NCBI GenBank assembly: GCA_964035545.1
Contig: OZ037769.1
Location: forward strand, 13,672,133-13,736,132
Length of the DNA: 64,000 nt
DNA from: Bugula neritina
Taxonomy: Eukaryota > Bryozoa > Gymnolaemata > Cheilostomatida > Bugulidae
Direction of reading: 5' to 3'
The notes beneath the pieces were generated by a model. That model searched no databases, had not been told where the DNA came from, and worked only from the letters and a program-made list of their open reading frames with translations. Position numbers and translations under genes: made by a program. Shown here piece by piece: positions 1 to 10,799 of this stretch. Each line of letters begins with the position of its first letter. Within the stretch, counting starts at the first letter, position 1.

Positions 1-142
1 GCAATTTTAAACTTAAAAACTAGAATACACCCAGCAAAAAGTTATATATGATGAATTAAATTGTTCTTGGTTACTTATTTGACAATGAATTATTAGGTTT
101 TGTAAGCAGCATGGTAATTATGTAATAAAGGGGCACAAGGTT

Positions 143-2397
143 TCAAACATGTAAAGAGAAGACAACTGCTAACATCAAAACTGACTGGACCATGAAGCCC
201 GCCTTTCCAAATATTGAATTGCCGGCACTGGTAGGGGTTGGAGCTAAAATTACAGAATAACACAAGACATAATAATACATAATATTATATAGTGCAACAT
301 CAAAAGCATGCATCATATTCTAAAGCTGTATCAGTAAAAGTAAAGTTCTATAACAATATAATAATTAATATGTAGTCTTAACTGAGAGTTTTCAAAACTT
401 GGTTGATAAATTGCAGTAAAAGCACCAAAGTCAGAAAAGTTCCAAGCCTCAACTGAGCTTGATCTATTTACAGTTGGCTGTGCAATCTTCCTGAATGAAA
501 AATATTTGCCCCCACTGAGATTCGAACTGAAGACCTCTGGCTTGCAAGCAAGTGCCCTAACCATTACACCAGGGGAACCACTGGGTAAACTTACCACTAC
601 ATTAAACTGAATATATTTATATATTCAAACATTTTTAGAACAAAATTAACAATACTACAGTTTGCAGCAATTGTTTCTATTTATATATATTTTAAACAGG
701 GAAGAATATAATATCTGTAGGAAGTTGCTTACTTGCTGCAGTTGTTGAAGGAGTAGAAGTTGTTGTTGTTGTAGTGGTGGTCGTTGCTGAAATGAGTATA
801 ACTCGCAATTATATCCTTTATTTACAAGCCTTGAACAATGAATAATATAGGCATATAATAAAGTATATTATATAATACATTGCTTACTTGTTGTAGTCGT
901 TGGAGGTTGGGTAGTTGGAGTTTTTAATGTTGTAGCTCCTAAAATTAGAATAAATGCCTTTTTATTCATGCCACTGAAAGTTTAGACTTCTTGTTTTTAC
1001 CTTCACTAATGACATTCATAGTTTTGTTCCCCCAGTTTAACTTTTTAAGCAGCAATCATGGCTATATGTGAAAAAGCAATCAAGTCTGATCAACCTTTTT
1101 GTTTATGGTTTAACTGCTATTATAGGAAATATGAGGCCGTCTTTCCTACTTTATACTTAATTGCTTTCATTTCTTTTGGCCTGATATTTCAGACAAAGTA
1201 CCTCAAAAAACAAAAAAAAATTTACTTGGTGTAACATTATATATGTTAAACAAAAACATTGTTAGTGCCAATATAAGAGATAATGTCAAAATAAGAAATA
1301 TCTCAAGTGAGAACTTTAAAATAACAAGTTTATATAATAATATAGCAAACTAATCAAAAAAAGATAGGTAATAACTGCTGTATAGGTATGTTGTTTATAT
1401 TTAGAAATTTCAACAATGTGCATTGATATGTAATATTTCCTTCCCTACTTTGTTATTTATTATATTATTATATTATTATGTTATTTATTTATTATATATT
1501 ATTTTATATGTGTTTTGGTGTTTTATTATGCATATAATTTATACAATACAACATGGTATAATCAACAACTATTAGTTTTAGCTTGTTATTGCTGTATGTA
1601 TTGTTTAGACATGTACTTTTAATATTTAGAAGTTTGATTCAATAATAGTAAGAGCTTTATTAAAGTGGCCTCTTCAATTTCGTGTTTAGAATATTAATTT
1701 TAGTTTAACATTAAGAGGCCTTGTCCATCCTCTGTAATTAAAATGTAGAATCATCCTTGTTTGGAGCAGCTAAAATGAAGTTTGGACAAATGTAAATTTA
1801 CAAAAAAATATTAAATACACTCTTATAAGTGTTCATCTTCAGTTAAAAAAATAGCGGAATGTATAAAACAACGATGCTCAATACTTATATATAACTACAT
1901 TAACAAATCAATTGCCAACAATTTATTTTAATAAATTAACTATTATTTATTATATAAGGCGTATAAGCAAGTTTGTATATATGTAGTTAACGGCATTTTA
2001 ATTATATATTATGTTGTAATGTCTATAATAGTTAATGGTATACATATATATTATTATTGCAGAAACTTTTTAATGACAGTCATATATACTTACAAATCTG
2101 TCAATATAATATTATGCATGGTTTTAAAATGAAATTTTACTTTCACAGTAATTTTGATAATTTCACATCTCTTATAATAATTTCCTTTCTTCAAAAATAT
2201 AAAATATAGATTTACAGCGTTTTATATTTATAACGTAGATTATATTTTTATGATTGCAGCAGCTGTAAAAGGTATTTGGTTATAATGAAAAGTTATGGTT
2301 GTACCAATATTGCCATGGACTGTATAGAATACCACTTACCATCTGTTAAGGTGACAGCTATCAGCAGGGAAAGCAGCAATACTGCTGTAATCTTCAT
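143..2397 (-). CDS. small Thr-rich GPI-anchored mucin-like protein, copy 1
   Basis: Predicted 87-residue cell-surface protein; I do not recognise an orthologue. Exons (minus strand): 2397-2340, 938-888, 786-733, 243-143, with lengths 58+51+54+101 = 88 codons including stop. All three introns are GT-AG and phase 1. Exon 1 encodes a signal peptide starting MKITAVLLLSLLIAV. Exons 2 and 3 encode a stretch made almost only of Thr with Pro and Ser, a dense O-glycosylation substrate. Exon 4 encodes a small-residue site (SAGNS), a short spacer, then the hydrophobic end FMVQSVLMLAVVFSLHV before the stop, which is the layout of a GPI-attachment signal. The start was chosen because the ATG lies about 55 nt after a TATA box and opens the signal peptide. 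A paralogue follows about 5 kb away at 5253-7599. That the mature peptide is a short heavily glycosylated GPI mucin is inferred from composition. Confidence 0.7.
508..579 (-). mobile_element. tRNA-like insertion (tRNA-derived SINE head or tRNA pseudogene)
   Basis: The minus strand has an A-box-like TGGTGTAATGG and a B-box-like GTTCGAATC at tRNA spacing, and the ends can form an acceptor stem, but the anticodon arm does not pair as a 5-bp stem with a 7-nt loop. It lies in the last intron of mucin-like copy 1. The flanks match copy 2 near 5800-5870, where the insertion is absent, so it arrived after the duplication. A related copy is at 33607. Confidence 0.65.
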
Positions 2398-2450
2398 CCT
2401 TGTGTTGAGAAATCTAAATTAAGAGTATGTTTTCAAAAAACAAACATGTC

Positions 2451-2459
2451 TTTATATAT
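2451..2459 (-). promoter_or_regulatory. TATA box of mucin-like copy 1
   Basis: On the minus strand the sequence reads CATATATAAAG, about 55 nt upstream of the start codon at 2397. Copy 2 has a TATA sequence at the same relative place, and about 280 bp of flanking upstream sequence is also conserved between the two copies. Confidence 0.6.
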
Positions 2460-2947
2460 GAGCAATAAACCTGTCACAGTGCACTTGCTGTGAGTGATTT
2501 TATCTCTACTCATATCTTTTACAGACCCTTTGATCTCATGCTATGTTTCCTCGTGATTTTTACAGATAAAGAAGTAGTTTGACTATAAGTAAATGTTTTG
2601 TTTACAAATAATCATGGCAACACTTGACAATGAATGTTACAGTTGTAGCAACGCAAACAAGGAAAACTGAGTAATCACAGCAGGTACACTTCATGGGTTG
2701 TTTAGAAAAGGTACATGTTAAGTTACTGTGTCTAGAAGTTACTCACGCGGTAGTCAAATTCTAAGTGATCAGCACCTTGAGATTACCTACATCCTATAGG
2801 CTAGTTATAGTTACCATACTTTATAGCTATATTGCTATACATACCATTGCTAAGCTCTACAGCTTCTCTCAGGGCTTTATCATACACATTTATAATACAG
2901 TAGACTATAATTATATGCATAAACAAAAATATGCCACTACAACAGTA

Positions 2948-4245
2948 GGGGTAAGGGGGGGGGGGCACAACGGGCTGAATTTCGCATTTGTTGCTCTCAT
3001 TCGTCTGTTTTTCAAGTTACTAGTTCAATAATCTCTAGTCTTAATGCTGCATCTGTTGTCTGTTACAGGTACCAGTTTGTTGTTTCTATCTCTCTCACAA
3101 CTTTCAGAATAATGAAATTTTCATGACGAAAAAATTGGCCCGTTGTGCCGCGGTACCGGGGTACAATGGGCCACTGGGTGGGACATAACAAATATATTGA
3201 AATTTTGCCTATTTTGTTACATCTGATCTTTATTTTTTAATATTACAAATAAATAAAGATACTCTTTCGGACCTACAGCAAAATTCATGTTTTAGCTGCA
3301 TGTACAGCTTGTGCCACTACAGATAGCAGAGGAAGGCAAAATCAAACGCACATCACTCGGTTTTGCAGTGCCATTATCATTACTGTTTAGAACTAAAAAT
3401 GTTCTGTTATTTTCATTTCAGAGGAACGTTTATTAAAAAAAATTTTAGTAACATGTACTAAAAAGTTCCGAGTGGACTTTTTTCTATGAACTGTAGCTAA
3501 GGTTTGTGACTGGAGTTCGGAAGGGAAAGGGGGGAGCAAATGAGCAAATCACAGTTTATACTAGTCAAATACATGTATATTCTCTCAATGGTGTAATATA
3601 TAGTGATTACCATAACTATCTACTAGTAACAACAGCAGAGTGTTTTGTATTATGTATAAAATGGCAAAGCTTTAACCTCACCAGACGTATATATTAGGGG
3701 AGCTTCACCTTGTAGTTTTGTAGTCTTACCATGATGTCTTTGATATTTTACATAAAGGTCAGAAATGGCTATATCTATAGATTTTAGTAACATTCCAAAC
3801 AAACTTTTTGGGCAAACAAACTAATAACACTGATCAGGGTGCAATAATCAGGTGGCCCATTGTGCCCCGTGTGGCCAAATTGAAAATAAATGTGCCTCAA
3901 GGAAAATTTATTCTAGTGTTTGCTGTTATACTAGTTAAGCAATGTAGAAACAAGCAATGGCAACAATATTATAGTAAAATCTAGGCTTCTTGCTTTTGAG
4001 TGTAAAAAGTTATAAAGCTTTAACGACATCCTAAAAAAGTTACAAAAAGTAGGTAAAAACAGTTTTTTACTCGCCTTTTCAACACGTATGTTCCGCGAGT
4101 GTTGAAACTACAAAGGCTGAATAATTATGTCAATATCTTTTTATGAAGAAAAATCACAATTCTAGGTCAATAAGTTCTCTCACAATTTTGCCGGCTTTTT
4201 GTACCCCTATGACCGTTGTGCCCCCCCCCCCCCCCCCGTTACCCC
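2948..4245. mobile_element. non-autonomous DNA transposon, TA target site, poly-G inverted termini
   Basis: The ends are inverted repeats: the left reads GGGGTAAG, a run of G, then CACAACGG; the right is its complement, CCGTTGTG, a longer run of C, then GTTACCCC. TA flanks both sides (2946-2947 and 4246-4247). Internal segments near 3136, 3168 and 3851 repeat the subterminal GGCCC-TTGTGCC motif. I see no transposase: the two open frames inside are short and resemble nothing I know. The matching upstream region of copy 2 (around 7910) lacks the insertion. The TA target fits Tc1/mariner-like elements, but I cannot assign a superfamily. Confidence 0.75.
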
Positions 4246-4247
4246 TA

Positions 4248-5252
4248 TAATATAAACACAAACACTGTTTGCCTTTGAAGTGTAAGTTTGAGTTCTATAT
4301 AACTTTACAATGCGGCACAATGCTAGACCCACCCTCAAAGCAGAAGTATATCAGTATACCTCAAGCCTAGGTTTTATATTACCTAGAACTACTCTATATT
4401 AGCTAACCTGCTGGTTTTTAAAATCTCTAACTGATGTTGTAGTGTTTTTTGTTGATAATTATATGATATACTTGTTTAAATCGTCTAATAATTTCTGCCC
4501 TTCTTTAGTTTTAAATTTTGCAGTATATAGCAGTATTTCTTTGTATAATTTCTATGATGGTGTTTGTAAATTGAAACTGTTAACACATTTTTCCAAGAGT
4601 ATGTCAAAAATAAGTCAATTTTATTTCTTCAGTGTTGATTACAAGTTTATTATGTGCAGCACTAATGTTCTATAACGTGCATAAGCAGTGCCACAATTTT
4701 GGTTTGAACGAATCTCATTCTATATAATATGCAATAATCTATAAAGGTTTTTGTTTGGTTTACAGATTGCAGTTTCACTGCTCACCGAAATGGTATGTGA
4801 CCTGGTTTTATATAAAAGTCTGTGTCTTGATTTTATTGTTATAACATTTTTTTTATTAGAAAGAGAATTATATATAGGCAAAACAGAGGCAATTTTGTTT
4901 CAATTGTTTACGCTGACATCACCGTTTGAAGCCTTTAACATAACAAAGCTCAGCACACACCACAGTTTTAGAATTATGTTGATTTGTTGTCCATATACTC
5001 AACTTATAAGTTTACATTGAGTTAAATACAAACAATGTTGACTAAAAGCTGAGAAAAAACATTTATAATTTAATAGTTGGCACTTTTAAACTATAAAAAT
5101 GGAGTAAACCCAATCATTACTAAATTTATCCTAAATCAAATGGTTAATTGCTCTTTTTTTATTTGTGCAATAAACAAATATTATTTCAAACAATATAATG
5201 TTAAGTATGATGATACTAGATGATCATAATAATTACAGTGAAGGTGCTTAAA
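4248..5252. other. intergenic, remnant of the duplicated upstream region
   Basis: About 4255-4450 matches the region upstream of copy 2 at 7925-8165 (shared blocks such as CACTGTTTGCCTTTGA and CCCACCCTCA). The rest is AT-rich, and the open frames at 4442-4675 and 4751-5020 look like chance. Confidence 0.6.
5158..5163 (-). terminator. polyadenylation signal AATAAA, mucin-like copy 2
   Basis: AATAAA on the minus strand about 90 nt past the stop codon at 5253. It is the first such hexamer downstream of the stop. Confidence 0.45.
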
Positions 5253-7599
5253 TCAAACATGTAAAGAGAAGACAACTGCCAACATAAAAACTGACTGGAC
5301 CATGAAACTCGTCTTTCCAAATAGAGAGTTGCCTCCACTGGTAGTATTTTGAGCTAAAATTACAGAACATGAAACATAATAAAACATACCTGATGTAGAA
5401 TGATAACTCCAAACTGTTGTATACAAGCCAATATAAATACTCTCAGGTAATATTAGTATATTAGAGATTAGTTTTCTTTTTCTGTCAGTGAGGTATATAT
5501 TGTAATATATTTATATATGCATTACTTACTAATTTCGCTTTAAAATGTGTGATAAGACCTTATAATTTTTATTCATCCATTGTTTTAATTTTTGACTTGC
5601 TTAAACAGAATGCTATATCCCCACATAGTTTACCATATAGTAGCCTACATTATATCAAATAATAATATACATATATGCTATAATATCATAAACTATAAAC
5701 TGTGATTATAAGAGCAGCAAAGCTTTTTAACAGTACAGTATGTATACTGTAGTCTTACAGGGTCTTCAGAACATGCAATAAAGTCAAGGAACTTGAAACC
5801 TCAACTGAGTCTGATTCTCCCCTACAGCTGGCTGTGCAATGTTTGAAAGATGTGAATTTCAAAACTGAATAATATATTTCTACACAATTATTTTAGGAGA
5901 AACAGAAATTGCTGCATAATTTGCAATTATCTTTTAACAACAAAAAGTATAGATCTATAAGGAGGCAATACAATGCTTACCTGCTACAGTAGTGAGTGCT
6001 CCTGGTGCTACTGTGGGTGGTGGTGCTGCTGGCGGTGCTGCTGGCGGTGCTGCTGGTGGTGCTGCTGCTGGTGCTGCTGCTGGTGCTGCTGTAGTAGTGT
6101 TGGATGCTGCTAAAATTACCATACATGCCTCTTGTTGCAAATATCACTAGATCAACTATTTTTTCTAACCGTCAGGTCTAAACAAGATAAGACCTTTGTC
6201 CTTATAAGGAGCTGCATGAGCCATCTCCCATATTTGTAAGGTCATCATGACTAGTTAGCTAATATTTCCTATTTTATATCTATTTACTTTGTTTTTAGTT
6301 AAGGCAGGACAAAACGGTTTAAAAAAATACTCATTTATTGTAGCCTAGCTAAGCTGTGCTACATATTTCAGATAAAGGTAAAGTTAATATATAGTAATAT
6401 AATTTACAAATTTATTAGTAATATAACTTATAAAGTTAATATTATAGTGATATAACTTATAAGTGACAATGAGTTGAAGCAAATATCCTTAGCTAAAAGA
6501 GAAGTTTAAAGCTTATAAAATAGCAAGCTAATTGGAACAAAATAGGTATTTTAATTTATCATTTCTGTTTTTTATTTACCTTCAAGATTATATGGGCGTC
6601 TATGTATAATAATTCTTTTCATTTTCTACACATATAATACATTATAATATATGCATGTGTGCTAATGTTTGTTACTTACAATGACTATTATATAAACATT
6701 TCATAATTTGTTAAGTTGTATTTATAATTGCATATGTTTTTTGTTGAGTTTTTACAATTTAAAACAGAATTAAATATTAAAGCTGAGAGCATATATTAAA
6801 AAATTTCTCATAATTCTATACTGAACCATTTTTTGTTTGACAATTGATTTTGCAATAAATTGACACGTGTTATAAGAATAATTTACAGTTTTAGTGCAGA
6901 TATACAGTAGTTTATAAAAGTGATCAAAATAAAATTCAAGCAAAAGAGATTTGCAAAAGCTAAAACTAATTATACATTTTTGTCGATTCAAAAAGAGGCT
7001 CAACTTTCAAACTTGTTACAGATAGCTTAAATAGACTGCAATTAAACTAACTTTAAAATTGATTCAAAAATTCTACAGTAATAAATAATACGCTAATTGT
7101 AAAAAAATATATTTTAATTATAAAATTAATTCTTTTTTTTGTTATATTCCTTACATTTTGTAAAACCATGTTTGATCAAAACCTTTCTATATAGTTGATG
7201 GCGCAAGTTTTTATTATCTTATAACATAATTTATTGTAATACATATTACATTCATCCTACTGGCAAACAATTATGCTTTACAAAGTGTTATAAATATATA
7301 ATAAATTAACTGTAAAAATGTTCATACAGCTTATATATATTAATATATAAGTATTTTAGAATTTCACATATAATTGCTTCTCTTTCTTCAAAAATATCAC
7401 ATGTAATTTTAAGTTTAATATTTATAAAATAAGTTGTGTTTTATGGCTGAAAATGTGCAGCCAATCAACAGCTGTGAATTCAAAACAAAAGAGTAATAGT
7501 TATAACATTGCCATGCATGAACTGTGTAAAAGACAACTTACCAGCTGACAAAGTTACAGCAACCAGCAGGAAAATCACCAATACTGTTGTAAACTTCAT
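5253..7599 (-). CDS. small Pro/Ala-rich GPI-anchored mucin-like protein, copy 2
   Basis: Tandem paralogue of the gene at 143-2397; predicted 95 residues. Exons: 7599-7542 (58 nt), 6109-5981 (129 nt), 5353-5253 (101 nt), together 96 codons with stop, all junctions phase 1. Exon 1 encodes the signal peptide MKFTTVLVIFLLVAVTLSA. Exon 2 encodes an Ala/Pro low-complexity stretch (PPAAPPAAPPAAPP-like) flanked by TTT and LTTV; it replaces the two Thr-rich exons of copy 1. Exon 3 is nearly the same as the last exon of copy 1, with a small-residue site SGGNS and the end FMVQSVFMLAVVFSLHV, a GPI-signal layout. Signal and anchor exons are conserved while the middle has changed completely, as expected if only length and bulk of the ectodomain matter. 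Function unknown. Confidence 0.68.
5984..6075. repeat. coding GCTGCTGGTG-type repeat in copy 2
   Basis: Interrupted trinucleotide-like repeat (GGTGCTGCTGGC and variants on the plus strand) that encodes the Pro/Ala stretch of exon 2. It is probably length-variable between individuals. Confidence 0.7.
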
Positions 7600-7650
7600 A
7601 TTTGTCTTGGAGAATCTACAGAAGGAATATGTTTTCAAAAAATAAACATG

Positions 7651-7660
7651 TCTTTTTATA
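7651..7660 (-). promoter_or_regulatory. TATA box of mucin-like copy 2
   Basis: The minus strand reads GATATAAAAAGACATG about 55 nt before the start codon at 7599, at the same relative place as in copy 1 within a conserved upstream block. Confidence 0.6.
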
Positions 7661-8353
7661 TCAGCAGTAAACCTGTCACAGTACACTTGTAGTGATTTAA
7701 TCTTGAACTATATTATCTTTTACAGAGCCTTTGATCTAATGTCATGCTTCCTTATGACTTTTACAAATAGCGAAGTAGTTGGACTACAAGTAAATGTTTT
7801 GTTTACAAATAACTATGGCAACACGGAGCAATGAATGTAGCAGTTATAACAAGGCAAACAGGGAAAACTGAGTAATCAGAGGGGCACTTGATGGGTTGCT
7901 TAGAAAAGGTGTAACACAATTAAACACTGTTTGCTTTTGATTTATTAGTTTGAGTTCCAACTTTGCAATGAGGCACAGCACTAGTCCCACCCTCACCAAG
8001 TCATAAGTATTTCGCAGACTCTCAGCTGAGGAACTTTTATAATTCTAGGCCTGGTATTTTATATTAACTATAGAACCACTCTGATCTCTTATCTACTGCA
8101 TGGTGCTCAAAGTCTATCTAACTGATATAGTGATTGATGTTGATATTTACACAATGTTTTGTTTTGATTATAAATACTCAAAAAGTTTACATTTTGTAAA
8201 TATATAATGTTAGTGGGGATATTTACAGTGCTCTAACACTGCCTAGCACTGTAAATATCAGCGCAAATATTATATATTTGCAAATTGTTTATCATGTTTA
8301 ACTCAAGGAAGTAATATAATGTGAAATGGGAGAGTGGCAATTAAAAAAATTGA

Positions 8354-8515
8354 AGAATATTAAATAATATAATATAATATAATAATATAATATAATAATA
8401 TAATAATATAATATAATATAATATAATATAATATAATATAATATAATATAATATCATATAATATCATATAATATCATATAATATAATATCATATAATATA
8501 ATATAATATAATATT
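8354..8515. repeat. AATAT microsatellite
   Basis: Run of AATAT/TAATA units with AATATCAT variants near the end. No gene nearby uses it. Confidence 0.9.
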
Positions 8516-9045
8516 CTCAAAAACTGATAAAGATAGAGAATAGTATTGAAGAATATAATTGTATAAAAACACTTCAAAGTTACCTGTATTGCAGCTATTC
8601 AATGTTAATTTATATATAGATATAACATTGCATGTTGAATTTTACAATACACTATATAACTGAAATTTTGTGTAAATAATATCATTTCAAACATTTGAAG
8701 AAATATAACTACTGCTTATTGAAACACTTTTTCAAGTGATTAATGTTTTTACTGCCAAAATTTCAACAATTTTTCAACATGATGAAAAGCTCTTTGTGAA
8801 TGATTTTAAAATACATGCAGTGCTAAACTTTGCATAAGAGTCGAAACTTCACTGGCTTTTATATGACAAGTAACCTAGCTTTGAAATATCGTGTTTTGCT
8901 ACTATTGACCGGGGATATTAAAAATCTAAGTAATGAAGCAAAATAACTCGATTATCAATATTAATATTGCATTAACTTGCAGCACTCAAAATCTTTACAA
9001 CTTTTCTGACTTTAGAGACCCACTTCAGCTATTTCATCATGCCAG

Positions 9046-9098
<53 letters not shown>

Positions 9099-9140
9099 TG
9101 TGCGTGTGTGTGCTTGTGTGTGTGTTTGTGTGTGTGTGAG
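9046..9140. repeat. GT dinucleotide microsatellite
   Basis: (GT)n, pure for about 45 bp, then interrupted by GC, CTT and TTT. The Cys-Val open frame across it is a by-product of the repeat. Confidence 0.95.
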
Positions 9141-10799
9141 TGTTTGCTAATAACATGCTATATAGTTTGAATATTGTTTTTTAAAAGCAGCTGCCTAAGG
9201 CTTTGATGCAAGTCTGTTTAAGTTGGTCCTTGCTAATAAGTTAAACAAAATTGTACTATAATACCAAAGAAGCTGTACTGCATGCAGGCTCACAAATATT
9301 TTAGTCTGAATTAATTAAAAAAAAGATAAATATGAAACACATCCACAATTTAGCAGTATCAGCAACTATGTTCCAGATTTACCAGTTGAATGACTTTTCA
9401 AAGTAGTGTAATTTAAAGTCAGCCAGCTTTCAAAAATGTGCACAGCATCAAATTCATGATAAAGTATATTATTAATGCTAAATAAACTCAATCCAACAGC
9501 TTATTAGTTTTATTAATTGAATTCTTAATTCATCAGTGAACAAATAAATTATAGGTAATTTGCATTGGCTATCTTTTATATTGAAACAGCTATAATTTAG
9601 TCAGCCAACTGTGATAATTTTACATTCAATGGAGGAAGTATTAGTATTTGTTAGTAGTGAATAAAAGCGTGCTAGCAACACGCATATAAACATCTTTGTA
9701 ACTGTTTGGCTATTAATTCAATAAAAATTGAAAAGGGTGTGGTACATAGTTTTAGCAACATAGATAACATCTTGTGTATGTTAGGCTAATAAATTAATCA
9801 GACTTGGGAGATTGAAAAAAGTGTTATGAGTTTTTGCACTTTTTTTATGGCATTTGACCAGTAACCTTAATCAGTAAGCCTAATTAGTAAGCTTTGAGGA
9901 CTGTATATGAGGAAATAAAAGCTTCACAATGTAATAATGAGTGATAAGATTACAACTTCAAGTTAATTTTGACGCCCAAATCTAACAAATAGACTGGCAC
10001 TGTATAATGGGGGTCCCTCAATGCTATTTGTAAAACTATTATCTAAACCACTTTAGCTCTACCTCGTTGCTGTGGCTGAAACTTCCTGGTAACCTCAAGC
10101 TGTGATAAAAACTAATGTTGATGCAAGCAACTGCTGTTGCCATGGTGCTTTGTAAACAATGTGTCTATACTTAATTACATGTTGAGAAAAGATGTATCTC
10201 AATAAACTGTTAAATGTGTTAGTCATCACCACTTGCTTGGTAATTATCTTTCACAAAAGATTCACATACTTGAGTTATTTTTACAACTTTGTTTGCTGTT
10301 CTACATAAACTATGAGATCATTCGGTGTGGTAGGTAATGGTTTAGTTTGGTATCTGATAAGAGAGCTGTTTTTATTTTCTATTTGCAGTTAATTGCATTT
10401 TCATGGTTGCTGTAGAACAGCGTTTGAAATTCCTTAAATAGTGTTTACTTATTCTTTTTTCCTGCTGCTGTTTTATCTGTAAGAGTGAATATAGTAATGT
10501 ACTTACTATTTCAGCCAATCAGGTTCTTACACATTATTTATAAATATTTTTTATTTTAAACTGTCCATGAGCAGAAGCAAATAATACATATTTAAAGTCA
10601 AATTACCAGCAAAAAATATATTTACAAATTCCAGATTATAATTGAATGTAGCTCAATAATGATTTTATTTTAAAATTAAGGCTTCTTAATTTTAGTTACA
10701 ACAGGTTTTTAAAAATGGTTTTGTTAGAATGAAGCTACATAGTTATAGCTTTATAAATAAAATGTCAGGAGATAATTTTATTGACAGTTTAGTTAGTGT
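9141..10799. other. intergenic region, no gene seen
   Basis: AT-rich sequence with no exon-like open frame flanked by splice sites and no repeat array. I see nothing I can annotate. Confidence 0.5.

Noticed and set aside
331-597. 88-codon minus-strand open frame
   Set aside because: It runs through the tRNA-like insertion and intron sequence of mucin-like copy 1.
2765-3697. Possible transposase frames in the TA-flanked element
   Set aside because: Under 90 codons each, no catalytic motif visible.
8933-9139. Open frame ending in Cys-Val repeats
   Set aside because: It is the translation of a GT microsatellite.
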